A stretch of DNA of 11,079 bases from an uncultured Thiomonas sp. (GTDB lineage: Bacteria > Pseudomonadota > Gammaproteobacteria > Burkholderiales > Burkholderiaceae_C): assembly GCA_937927695.1 (NCBI GenBank), contig CALBRU010000430.1, forward strand, positions 1 to 11,079, given 5' to 3'. Below are positions 1 to 6,827 of the stretch, piece after piece; the stretch's first letter is position 1, and the number at the start of each line of letters is the position of its first letter. Position numbers and translations under genes: made by a program. The notes beneath the pieces were generated by a model. It had not been told where the DNA came from. It did no database searches and was given only the letters and a program-made list of their open reading frames with translations.

Positions 1-1035
1 CAAAAGAGCGGAATTTACAGCACCTATTTCACAGTTAGAAAATATCTTGGATTGGGCTTGATATTTTTTGTGCTATTTTATGTTTCCCGCACTTTAGAAG
101 GATTCTTTATTTCTTCCATGGTTGGTGAATTTATTGCTGTATCGACCATAATATTTTATTATGCGAGGCGGCACGTTTTTGATGTGCGGCAGTTTAATAA
201 GCCGCTTTTCATGTCGATGTTGGTGTTCGGTTTGCCGTTGCTTGCTAGCGAGCTTTCTATGCTGCTGCTGAATATGAGCGGGCGATACATCATAAATTAT
301 CAACTTGGCCCAGAGCCTTTGGGTGCTTTTTCTGCTGCATTTAATTTTAGTGATTATTTGCAAGGAGTTTTGACTGCTTCCTTTGCGCAGGCTGTGGTGC
401 CGATGTACTTCAGGATGTGGGAGCAACAGGGGCGTGAGAAAACTATTGAATTCATACAGCAGGCCCTCAAATATTACATTGCGCTAGCACTTCCTGTATT
501 AGGGGGTATGGCTGCTGTTGGTCCTGAATTGCTCCGGCTTCTAGCCTCTTCAAAATATGATGTAAGTGCAACCCTGATCGTATTTATTGTGGGCGGTATG
601 TTGGTTTCTGGAGGAACCCCAATTTTTAGTGCCGGTATTTACATTAATAAACTAACTAAAGTCGTCATGTACTCGGTATTGACAGCCGCCGCCGTCAATA
701 TTGTATTGACAGTTGTACTTGTTCGCCCATTTGGTATTGAGGGGGCTGCTTTTGCTGCACTCGTCAGCTATATCTTGTACACCATCATGGCGGCTTATTA
801 TGGTCGTAAGGTTGTAAAAATAAGCATCCCTTGGGCGGATATAATAAAATATGGCGCATTCACTCTAATAATGTATGCAGTGGTAATTCATGTTGATCTG
901 CCGGATTTGGCTATACGAATTTTTTCTCAAATCATTGTTGGTGCGGTTGTGTATGGTGCTTTGATTATAGTTTTTGACCGGCAGGTGCGTGGTCTATTGC
1001 GGCAAGGTTTTGCGAAGTTGCAGAGGGCTAGATAA
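1..1035 (+). CDS. Wzx-type polysaccharide flippase, 5'-truncated by the window
   Basis: The reading frame is open from base 1 and ends at TAG 1033-1035, giving 344 codons. A TTG at 52 could be read as a start, but the frame continues upstream, so the gene begins outside the window. The product is strongly hydrophobic, with about nine or ten predicted membrane helices separated by short basic loops, and a basic C-terminal tail. This pattern, with a mid-protein segment running from a polar NYQLGPEPLGAFSAAFN stretch into membrane helices, fits the MOP-superfamily oligosaccharide (lipid III/O-antigen) flippases. These move undecaprenyl-linked sugar units across the inner membrane. Family members usually have about 400-480 residues, so roughly the first one or two helices are missing. 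Codon use is markedly more AT-rich than in the genes to the right: bases 541-600 hold 25 G/C of 60, against 45 of 60 at 4441-4500. That is typical of laterally exchanged polysaccharide loci. The family call is fairly sure; the transported substrate is unknown. Confidence 0.5.
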   Translation, partial: QKSGIYSTYFTVRKYLGLGLIFFVLFYVSRTLEGFFISSMVGEFIAVSTIIFYYARRHVFDVRQFNKPLFMSMLVFGLPLLASELSMLLLNMSGRYIINYQLGPEPLGAFSAAFNFSDYLQGVLTASFAQAVVPMYFRMWEQQGREKTIEFIQQALKYYIALALPVLGGMAAVGPELLRLLASSKYDVSATLIVFIVGGMLVSGGTPIFSAGIYINKLTKVVMYSVLTAAAVNIVLTVVLVRPFGIEGAAFAALVSYILYTIMAAYYGRKVVKISIPWADIIKYGAFTLIMYAVVIHVDLPDLAIRIFSQIIVGAVVYGALIIVFDRQVRGLLRQGFAKLQRAR

Positions 1036-1117
1036 GTTTTTCGTCTGTGTTGGGGATGTGGTTTAATATTTATTTCGATGCGGTTATATTTTGTTAATTT
1101 TCTGAATTTTCTCTCTG
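1036..1117 (+). promoter_or_regulatory. AT-rich spacer before dusA with weak -10-like boxes
   Basis: This 82-bp spacer separates the flippase gene from dusA and is as AT-rich as the flippase. It contains TTTAAT (1062-1067) and TATATT (1085-1090), each one mismatch from a sigma-70 -10 box, but no convincing -35 box at the right distance. No Shine-Dalgarno sequence precedes dusA. A dusA promoter is expected here because the base composition and function change, but I cannot place it with confidence. Confidence 0.5.
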
Positions 1118-2176
1118 ATGCCTTCTGCGCTTTCTATTGCCCCGATGCTCGATTGGACGGATCGGCATTGCCGCTATTTTCATCGGCTAATTACACGGCA
1201 AGCTTTGCTGTACACGGAAATGGTGACGACTGGGGCGTTGCTATATGGGGACGTGCCGCGGCATCTTGATTTCAGTTCACATGAGCACCCCGTTGCACTT
1301 CAGTTAGGCGGTAGTGAGCCAGTTGATCTGGCCCGTTGCGCCAAACTGGCAATCGAATGGGGTTATGACGAAATCAACCTGAACTGTGGATGCCCCAGCC
1401 CTCGCGTGCAGCGCGGGGCATTTGGAGCTTGTTTGATGGCAGAACCCTCGCGGGTGCGCGAATCGGTTGCTGCCATGGTGGGGGCGGTTGCTGGCAAGAT
1501 CCCGGTCACGGTCAAACACCGTATTGGTGTCGACCATGAGGACAGTTACGGTTTTGTGCGCGATTTCGTGGGAACGGTGTCGCAGGGCGGTTGTGAGACT
1601 TTTATCGTGCATGCCCGTTCCGCATGGCTTGATGGCCTCAGTCCAAAGGAAAACCGCGATATTCCTCCGCTGCGACCAGAGTTCATTTTGCAGTTGCGGC
1701 GCGACTTTCCAGCTCTTGCCTTCGTGCTCAATGGCGGCATCAAGACTGGGCAGCAGATTCGCGAGTGGTTGCCGCAGGTGTCTGGCGTGATGGTGGGTCG
1801 GGCGGCTTATCAAGACCCGTGGAGTCTGTCGAATTGGGATCGAGAATTTCTGGGGAGTGCCGATTCGGCTGCGCCTGAGCGCGAAATCGTCGAAGAGCAA
1901 ATGTGCGCTTACATCGCGGAGTGGAAGGCAAAGGGCTTGCATCCCCAGGCGATTACCCGGCATATGCTCAACTTGTGGAAGGGGCAGCCCGGTGGGCGTC
2001 GCTGGCGGCAAGTGCTGAGCGATTCGAGTTTGTTGTCCACGCTGTCAGTGCCTGAGCTATTCGCGACGGCCAGACGCGCCCGCCTTTCGGCCGCACTCGA
2101 CGAAACGATGGAGTGCGACCAATCCAGCCACCCCGGCCAACTCGATCAACCGTTAACGGCTTCGGCTTGCGCCTGA
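1118..2176 (+). CDS. dusA: tRNA-dihydrouridine(20/20a) synthase DusA
   Basis: The protein has 352 residues; E. coli DusA has about 330. It is an FMN-dependent enzyme that reduces uridine 20/20a in the tRNA D-loop using NADPH. An N-terminal TIM barrel shows the DusA hallmarks: APMLDWTDRHCR (8-19), TEMVTTGA (33-40), the catalytic loop NCGCPSPRVQ (89-98) with catalytic Cys92, flavin/substrate residues K133-H134-R135, HAR (165-167), NGG (205-207) and GR (227-228). The C-terminal helical tRNA-binding domain starts near residue 250. The start at 1118 is well bounded because an in-frame TGA lies at 1103-1105. It has no recognisable Shine-Dalgarno sequence. The last 10 codons overlap the 3' end of mnmH on the opposite strand, and the tail beyond about residue 332 looks like a poorly conserved extension. 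DusA, rather than DusB or DusC, is favoured by the MLDWTDRHCR and MFGACLM-like (AFGACLM, 101-107) motifs. Confidence 0.5.
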   Translation: MPSALSIAPMLDWTDRHCRYFHRLITRQALLYTEMVTTGALLYGDVPRHLDFSSHEHPVALQLGGSEPVDLARCAKLAIEWGYDEINLNCGCPSPRVQRGAFGACLMAEPSRVRESVAAMVGAVAGKIPVTVKHRIGVDHEDSYGFVRDFVGTVSQGGCETFIVHARSAWLDGLSPKENRDIPPLRPEFILQLRRDFPALAFVLNGGIKTGQQIREWLPQVSGVMVGRAAYQDPWSLSNWDREFLGSADSAAPEREIVEEQMCAYIAEWKAKGLHPQAITRHMLNLWKGQPGGRRWRQVLSDSSLLSTLSVPELFATARRARLSAALDETMECDQSSHPGQLDQPLTASACA

Positions 2177-3273
2177 ACGCTGGCCGTGGCGTGCGATTCT
2201 GAACGGATTTCTGCGGTTGATAGTCCGACGACCTTTAGCGCGGCGTTGCGGAAGGACTCGGTGTCAATGCCCTTGAGCGCGACGACAGGCGCGGCGTCGA
2301 ACGCCCGAAAATGGTTGGACATCGACCGGGTGTAGCTCGGGTCGTAGTGGTGCTGCAGGATGTCTGCGGTGAAAGTGGCAAGCTCGCCTTGTGTGATGAG
2401 TTCCTGCCAGCGTTCGACGGTTTCGGCGCCTCGCAAGGCGCGCAGGCTGGCCAGGCGCTGCAGCAGCAGGGGGCGATCGGCAGACAACTGGGCGTAGTCG
2501 GCCAGCAACAGCGCAACGCGCAGGTCTGTTTCGAGCTCCAGGGTGATGCAATGCCCCTGGCGCATCTGCTCCATCAGCGTATCGGGAACGTGAAGGGCGC
2601 CAATCTTTTTGCTCTCTGCCTCGACAAATACCGGGCGGTTCGGATCGAAGCGGCGCAGATCGGCCCACACGCGGGTCTCGAACAGTTTTTGCGAAGGCTG
2701 TGTCTCACCCGGCTCCAGGCCCAGCACGGAACCTCGATGCTGTGCCAGCGCCTCCAGATCGAGCACTTGCGCCCCGATCTCACGCAATGATTGAAGCAAA
2801 CGGCTCTTGCCGCAGCCGGTGCGGCCGCAGATGACGTGAAATTGAAGTTGCCCGGACCGTTGCTCCAGATCGGCGCGCAGGGCGCGGCGCAAGGACCGAT
2901 AACCGCCCTGCACCAGCACCACGGAAAAACCGATGCGCGCCAGAATGTGGGCCATCGCGCCCGAACGGTTGCCGCCGCGCCAGCAATACACCAGAGGCGC
3001 CCAGGATTTGGGCAACTCGTCCGCGTGCGCCTCGATGTGGTTGGCGATGTTGCGGGCGATCAGCGCGGCGCCGCGCTTATTGGCCACGAAGGGATCGACC
3101 TGGGCGTAAAGCGTGCCGACTTCGGCGCGCTCGGCGTCGTCGAGCACCGGCCAGTTTTGGGCGCCCGGCATGTGATCAATCGCAAATTCCGACGGGCTGC
3201 GCACATCGATCACAGCGCTGAAAGACTGCAGCTTCTGCAGTGCTTCAGCTGCATCCAAGACGCGGGGGTTCAT
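2146..3273 (-). CDS. mnmH: tRNA 2-selenouridine/geranyl-2-thiouridine synthase MnmH (SelU, YbbB)
   Basis: The protein has 375 residues; E. coli MnmH has 364. The enzyme replaces sulfur by selenium in 5-substituted 2-thiouridine at tRNA wobble position 34, through a geranylated intermediate, with selenophosphate as donor. An N-terminal rhodanese domain (about 1-130) carries the active loop CWRGGNRSG with Cys97. A P-loop domain follows, with Walker A GRTGCGKS (150-157), LEALAQHRGSVLG (173-185), EAESKKIG (218-225) and HYDPSYTRS (309-317). The frame is open further upstream to 3552, but that extension lies inside the esterase gene. The ATG at 3271-3273 overlaps the esterase TGA as ATGA and gives the family's usual N-terminus, so it is chosen. 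It is probably cotranscribed with and coupled to the esterase gene. In E. coli ybbB also lies near tesA-ybbA. Its presence implies that selenophosphate synthetase (SelD) is encoded elsewhere. The terminal 15 residues overlap the dusA 3' end. Confidence 0.5.
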   Translation of the reverse strand: MNPRVLDAAEALQKLQSFSAVIDVRSPSEFAIDHMPGAQNWPVLDDAERAEVGTLYAQVDPFVANKRGAALIARNIANHIEAHADELPKSWAPLVYCWRGGNRSGAMAHILARIGFSVVLVQGGYRSLRRALRADLEQRSGQLQFHVICGRTGCGKSRLLQSLREIGAQVLDLEALAQHRGSVLGLEPGETQPSQKLFETRVWADLRRFDPNRPVFVEAESKKIGALHVPDTLMEQMRQGHCITLELETDLRVALLLADYAQLSADRPLLLQRLASLRALRGAETVERWQELITQGELATFTADILQHHYDPSYTRSMSNHFRAFDAAPVVALKGIDTESFRNAALKVVGLSTAEIRSESHATASVQAQAEAVNG

Positions 3274-3986
3274 GGCGCCGATCTCGCGGCAGGCAGGGCC
3301 AGCAAAGGGGCGAGGTGCGGCCAGACGGTATCGAGCATGGTGGGTTGCGCTTGCGCAGTGGGGTGAATGTTGTCGGACTGAAACCAATCGGGATGGCCGA
3401 CGACGCCAGAAAGCAGAAACGGGACCAGCGCCACACGCTGCGATTTTGCAACCGCCGGAAACACGGCCGCAAAACGCGCGGTGTACGCCGGGCCGTAGTT
3501 TGGCGGAATTTGCATGCCGACCAGCAAAACGCGCGCGCCCGCCTTTTTGCACAGCGCGACCATACGGCTCAGATTGTTCTGCGTTTGCTGCAAGGAAAGA
3601 CCGCGCAGGGCATCGTTGCCGCCCAGTTCGATGATGACCACGCTCGGCTTGTCGCGCGCGAGCAGGGCTGGCAGGCGGGCCAGCCCACCCGCTGTGGTGT
3701 CGCCGCTGATGCTGGCGTTGATCACGGTCCAGCGCGGCTCTCTGGTTTTAAGCCGCTGGCGCAGCAGATCGACCCAGCCTTTTCCGGTCTCTAGCCCGTA
3801 TCCGGCAGACAGGCTGTCGCCCACCACGAGCAGAGTGGATGTGGGCGTGGATACGGGCGGTACGGCGGCTCGCGCTGCGCCCGCTAGCCCCATGCTCGCC
3901 GTTGGCGCCGACACCATAAGCCCCAAGACCTTGCGCCGCGACAGCGGGGGCGGGCTTTCTACAATCGGAGGCTTTCCATTTTTCAT
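3270..3986 (-). CDS. tesA: Exported SGNH-family esterase, TesA-like arylesterase/lysophospholipase
   Basis: The protein has 238 residues and belongs to the GDSL/SGNH hydrolases, like E. coli TesA (thioesterase I/protease I/lysophospholipase L1), which hydrolyse acyl esters and thioesters in the periplasm. All four blocks are present: GDSLS with nucleophile Ser58, SGDTT with Gly95, GGND with Asn124, and DNIHPT with Asp205 and His208. Residues 16-22 read SRRKVLG, a twin-arginine motif, followed by a weakly hydrophobic stretch and an Ala-Arg-Ala (38-40) cleavage site. A Tat signal peptide is therefore likely; E. coli TesA uses a Sec-type signal. The frame stays open to 4418, but that part is antisense to the ABC gene. 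The ATG at 3984-3986, preceded at 7 nt by GGAAG (reverse strand of 3994-3998), places the signal peptide correctly. It diverges from the ABC ATPase gene, as tesA does from ybbA in E. coli, and overlaps mnmH downstream. The substrate is not deducible. Confidence 0.5.
   Translation of the reverse strand: MKNGKPPIVESPPPLSRRKVLGLMVSAPTASMGLAGAARAAVPPVSTPTSTLLVVGDSLSAGYGLETGKGWVDLLRQRLKTREPRWTVINASISGDTTAGGLARLPALLARDKPSVVIIELGGNDALRGLSLQQTQNNLSRMVALCKKAGARVLLVGMQIPPNYGPAYTARFAAVFPAVAKSQRVALVPFLLSGVVGHPDWFQSDNIHPTAQAQPTMLDTVWPHLAPLLALPAARSAP
3938..3965 (+). promoter_or_regulatory. Candidate sigma-70 promoter for the ABC ATPase-rlmB unit, inside tesA
   Basis: GCGACA (3938-3943) matches four of six positions of the -35 consensus. 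It lies 16 bp before TACAAT (3960-3965), which matches five of six positions of the -10 consensus. Transcription would start near 3972 and leave a leader of about 27 nt before the ATG at 3999. The promoter lies wholly within the antisense-oriented signal-peptide codons of the esterase gene, as the 12-bp divergent gap requires. No transcript data are available. Confidence 0.5.
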
Positions 3987-3998
3987 AACAAGGCTTCC
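3987..3998. promoter_or_regulatory. 12-bp divergent gap with opposed ribosome binding sites
   Basis: Only 12 bases separate the start codons of the esterase gene (left) and the ABC ATPase gene (right). The left gene's Shine-Dalgarno GGAAG is the complement of 3994-3998. The right gene has a short AAGG at 3990-3993, 5 nt before its ATG. Both ribosome binding sites share the gap, so both promoters must lie inside the opposing coding sequences and the two mRNAs must overlap at their 5' ends. Confidence 0.5.
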
Positions 3999-4694
3999 AT
4001 GACGGTCGATGTGATTGTCGCGCAGGATCTGGGCAAGACCGTTTCCGATGTCGGCGACGCCCTGACCATTCTTCACGCGGGGCAACTGCGAGTTCCTGCG
4101 GGACAGAGCGTGGCCATTACCGGCGCGAACGGTTCGGGGAAATCCACGCTGCTGGCTTTGCTCGCCGGCATGGATCGGCCCAGCACAGGTCAGGTGTGGA
4201 TCGACGGTGTTGATCTCGACAGCCTCGACGAGAACGGCCGGGCCGATCTGCGGGCGCAGAAAATCGGCTTCGTATTCCAGAATTTTCAACTCATCGACCA
4301 TTACACCGCGCTGGAAAACGTGATGCTGCCTCTGGAAATTTCCGGGCGCGCTCACGGCGCGGTGGAAGCCGCAACGACTTTGCTGCACGCCGTGGGCCTG
4401 GGCCAGCGCCTGCATCATCGCCCGGCCTTGCTGTCAGGCGGTGAGCAACAGCGCGTTGCCCTGGCCCGCGCCTTCGTGGGCCGGCCCCGGCTGGTCTTGG
4501 CTGATGAACCGACGGGCAATCTCGATGCGGCCACGGGTGAGCGCATCATGGATCTGATGTTCCGGCTGCGCGCCGAAATGCAGGCAACGCTGGTACTGGT
4601 CACACACGACCCGACGCTGGCCGCGCGCTGCGACCGCGTTTGCACCATGCACGCCGGCCACTTGACCGAACAACCCCAGGCGGTGGCTGCATGA
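3999..4694 (+). CDS. ybbA: ABC transporter ATP-binding protein, YbbA/LolD/FtsE family
   Basis: The protein has 231 residues and is a stand-alone nucleotide-binding domain of the MacB/LolD/FtsE/YbbA group. It shows Walker A GANGSGKS (42-49), Q-loop FVFQNFQ (91-97) with Gln94, ABC signature LSGGEQQRVALARA (145-158), Walker B LVLADE (165-170) followed by PTGNLD, and the H-loop His203 in VTHD. Such proteins drive lipoprotein or lipid extraction, or efflux, from the cytoplasmic face together with a FtsX/YbbP-type permease. The YbbA assignment rests mainly on its divergent position next to a tesA-like gene, as in E. coli. The permease gene that follows ybbA in E. coli is absent: the next gene is rlmB, whose ATG overlaps this gene's TGA as ATGA. 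The partner permease must be encoded elsewhere, or the ATPase has another role. The ABC family call is certain; the orthology is probable. Confidence 0.5.
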   Translation: MTVDVIVAQDLGKTVSDVGDALTILHAGQLRVPAGQSVAITGANGSGKSTLLALLAGMDRPSTGQVWIDGVDLDSLDENGRADLRAQKIGFVFQNFQLIDHYTALENVMLPLEISGRAHGAVEAATTLLHAVGLGQRLHHRPALLSGGEQQRVALARAFVGRPRLVLADEPTGNLDAATGERIMDLMFRLRAEMQATLVLVTHDPTLAARCDRVCTMHAGHLTEQPQAVAA

Positions 4695-5419
4695 AGCCGC
4701 TTTATGGATTTCACGCGGTGGGCGCGCGCCTGCGTGCGGCTCCTGCCTCGGTGCACGCGGTGTATGTCGATGCCGGTCGGCGAGATGCGCGAATGCAGCA
4801 ATTCTTGCGCAAAGTCGAGGCCTCGGGCGTGGCGCTGAAAACCCTCAGCGCCGAGCGCCTGGCCGCGCTGGCGGGCACCGACCGTCATCAGGGCGTGGTG
4901 GCGCAGGTTGATGACTTGCCGACTGCGCACGACCTGCACGCCGTGCTCGATGCCGTGGAGGGCGCGCCTCTGGTGCTGGCGCTCGATGGCGTGACCGATC
5001 CGCACAACCTCGGCGCCATTCTTCGTACTGCTGATGCGGCGGGGGTGCATCTGGTCATTGCGCCGAAAGATCGCGCGGTCGGGCTCAACCCCACCGTGGC
5101 CCGTGTGGCCAGCGGCGCGGCGGAAACCGTGCCGTATCTCATGGTGACCAATCTGGTGCGCAGCCTGGGCGAATTGCAGGATCGAGGCCTGTGGGTGATG
5201 GGCACTGACGAGGCTGCGACCGACGATGTCTACGCCGCCAACTGGACGCAGCCCGCGGTGCTGGTGATGGGGGCTGAGGGCGCCGGCATGCGCCGCTTGG
5301 TGCGCGAGACCTGCGATCAGCTGCTGCAGATTCCCATGCTCGGTGCGGTGGAAAGCCTCAACGTCTCCGTAGCCGCCGGGGTTTGTCTTTACGAAGCCGT
5401 GCGTCAAAGACGCGTCTGA
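4691..5419 (+). CDS. rlmB: 23S rRNA (guanosine-2251-2'-O)-methyltransferase RlmB
   Basis: The protein has 242 residues (E. coli RlmB has 243) and belongs to the SPOUT/TrmH class. It methylates the 2'-O of G2251 in the P-loop of 23S rRNA using S-adenosylmethionine. The N-terminal RNA-recognition domain (about 1-75) starts MKPLYGFHAV and contains RHQGVVAQ (65-72). The knotted SPOUT domain shows motif 1 DPHNLGAILRTADAAG (103-118, Asn106 and Arg112), motif 2 MGAEGAGMR (193-201, Glu196) and motif 3 VESLNVSVAAG (220-230, Asn224 and Ser226). The ATG at 4691 is chosen over an in-frame upstream ATG at 4640, which lies inside the ABC gene. The chosen start matches the family N-terminus and overlaps the ABC stop as ATGA, which suggests translational coupling. 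The gene ends 7 bp from the convergent DUF3422 gene. Confidence 0.5.
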   Translation: MKPLYGFHAVGARLRAAPASVHAVYVDAGRRDARMQQFLRKVEASGVALKTLSAERLAALAGTDRHQGVVAQVDDLPTAHDLHAVLDAVEGAPLVLALDGVTDPHNLGAILRTADAAGVHLVIAPKDRAVGLNPTVARVASGAAETVPYLMVTNLVRSLGELQDRGLWVMGTDEAATDDVYAANWTQPAVLVMGAEGAGMRRLVRETCDQLLQIPMLGAVESLNVSVAAGVCLYEAVRQRRV

Positions 5420-5426
5420 GCCTGAT

Positions 5427-6734
5427 TTAACGGGCTTCGCTGGCGCGTTCCAACCGGTGATGCATGCGCTGCAGCGCAATCCAGACAATCAGGGCGATGA
5501 TTGGAATGGAAATGCCCTCGGCCAGCTTGGGCTTGATGTGCAGCCAGGGTTCGGCCGCTTCGAACAAATGGCCCACCAGCGAGGCCATGTAGTACGTGAT
5601 CGCGGCCACCGACAGACCCTCGACCGTCTGCTGCAGACGGAGTTGCAGGAACTGTCGACGGTTCATCGAGGCCAGCAAGCCGCGGTTTTGCTGCTGCATC
5701 GCCACTTCCACCCGCGTGCGCAGCAGGTTGCTGCAGCGTGAAACCCGCTCGGAAAGCGCCTGTTGTCGCCGTGCCGCCCAAGCGCAGGTTTGCATCGCGG
5801 GCGCCAACCGACGCTCCAGAAACTGACCGATGGTCTGCAGGCCGAAAATCGGCTTTTCGTGCAGTTCGGTCACACGCCGGTTGACCAAGTCGTAATACGC
5901 ATTCGCCGCGGTAAATCGGCCATGAGAAGCGGCATAGACGCCTTCCACTGCGGACGCCAGCAAAGTCAGACGATCCAGGGTTTTGTGATCGCGCTGCGGC
6001 TCGGCGTCTTCGGCGCCTCCGTTGCTGCCGATGGCGTCCATGATGCTCACCAGATCCTGCTCGTATCGGTTGAGTTGGGGGGTGAGTTCGCGAGCGACCG
6101 GCAGCGTCAGCAAAGACAGCAGGCGATAAGTCTCGATTTCGAGCAGGCGCTGCACCAGTCGCCCGCGCCGCCGCGCCGACATGGCCTTGTTCAACACAAT
6201 GAAGCGGGTAAAGCCGTCGGGCGCAATACGCAAATCGGTGAAGACCTGTGCGTGACCGTCGGCTACATCCGACCCGACCAGCGCATCGATATCCAGCACC
6301 GCGGAAAAATCAGGCAGGGTATCGCAGCCCAGTTCGGCCTCGGGCATGACGGCGACGTGGTTGGCGCACAGGCGTTGCCCCGGAATGCGCGCCAGCCATT
6401 CAGCCGAAACGCGGTCGCAGGCGCAGCGTTCAAACAGCGGATCTTCCGGGCCGAGGGGGTCATGCGTAATGAAGGTGTAGCTGACGAACTCTCCGTGGCG
6501 CTCCCAGCGCAGACGCACCGGGCCGATCTGCTCCGTGTGAAACATGCTGCCCGTGGATGGCGGCGGCAGGTGCAGATTGCCGAGCAGTTCACTGAGGTGT
6601 TCGAACGCCTGTTGCGACTCGGCCGGACTGACCAGCATCACTTGGTGGCTGACCTGCGCCGGCGCGCCCACTCGCTCGAACGGGCGGGCGTGGATCTCGT
6701 TGTGAAGCTGCTGGCGTAAAGGATGTTCGGACAT
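5427..6734 (-). CDS. DUF3422 family membrane-anchored protein, function unknown
   Basis: The protein has 435 residues and resembles the DUF3422 (COG4949) proteins found mainly in alpha- and betaproteobacteria. The N-terminus contains LRQQLHNEIHARPFE (6-20), a typical start for the family. The long central part is soluble and has no nucleotide-binding or catalytic motif that I recognise. The region from about 280 to 370 is rich in Arg, Gln and Leu and looks helical or coiled. Two hydrophobic segments follow near the C-terminus, about 371-390 and 407-422, ending in a basic cytoplasmic-type tail. A C-terminally anchored inner-membrane protein is likely. The start ATG (6732-6734) has only a weak ribosome binding site. 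It is transcribed away from the rpsB operon and converges on rlmB. No function can be assigned; the family call is from memory of the N-terminal motif and the C-terminal hairpin anchor. Confidence 0.5.
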   Translation of the reverse strand: MSEHPLRQQLHNEIHARPFERVGAPAQVSHQVMLVSPAESQQAFEHLSELLGNLHLPPPSTGSMFHTEQIGPVRLRWERHGEFVSYTFITHDPLGPEDPLFERCACDRVSAEWLARIPGQRLCANHVAVMPEAELGCDTLPDFSAVLDIDALVGSDVADGHAQVFTDLRIAPDGFTRFIVLNKAMSARRRGRLVQRLLEIETYRLLSLLTLPVARELTPQLNRYEQDLVSIMDAIGSNGGAEDAEPQRDHKTLDRLTLLASAVEGVYAASHGRFTAANAYYDLVNRRVTELHEKPIFGLQTIGQFLERRLAPAMQTCAWAARRQQALSERVSRCSNLLRTRVEVAMQQQNRGLLASMNRRQFLQLRLQQTVEGLSVAAITYYMASLVGHLFEAAEPWLHIKPKLAEGISIPIIALIVWIALQRMHHRLERASEAR

Positions 6735-6818
6735 GAGATACGGGCGGTGGGCTGAAAGAAAAAGTTAAAGACCCAGGACGGCGCCGAGCCCGTCAGTCGG
6801 TCTGGGTGGACGGAAGTC

Positions 6819-6827
6819 TGCTATGAT
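6819..6827 (+). promoter_or_regulatory. Extended -10 promoter of the rpsB operon
   Basis: TGCTATGAT at 6819-6827 combines the TG extension with a -10 box (TATGAT) one mismatch from consensus. No good -35 hexamer lies 16-18 bp upstream, which is usual for extended -10 promoters. Transcription would begin near 6834, leaving an untranslated leader of about 310 nt before rpsB. It is the best promoter-like sequence in the gap, but unconfirmed. Confidence 0.5.

Noticed and set aside
1078..1269. 63-codon frame overlapping the dusA start
   Set aside because: It is a different frame inside dusA and its product has no features.
3274..3552. N-terminal extension of MnmH into the esterase gene
   Set aside because: The extension lacks family similarity, and the ATG at 3271-3273 gives the normal length and an ATGA overlap.
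4415..5488. 357-codon minus-strand frame over the ABC ATPase and rlmB
   Set aside because: Both plus-strand genes have complete motif sets. The antisense product is His/Arg/Gln-rich and shows no domain.
5763..6719. 318-codon plus-strand frame over the DUF3422 gene
   Set aside because: The minus-strand frame has the DUF3422 N-terminus and a membrane anchor. The plus-strand product is Arg/Gln/His-rich without domains.
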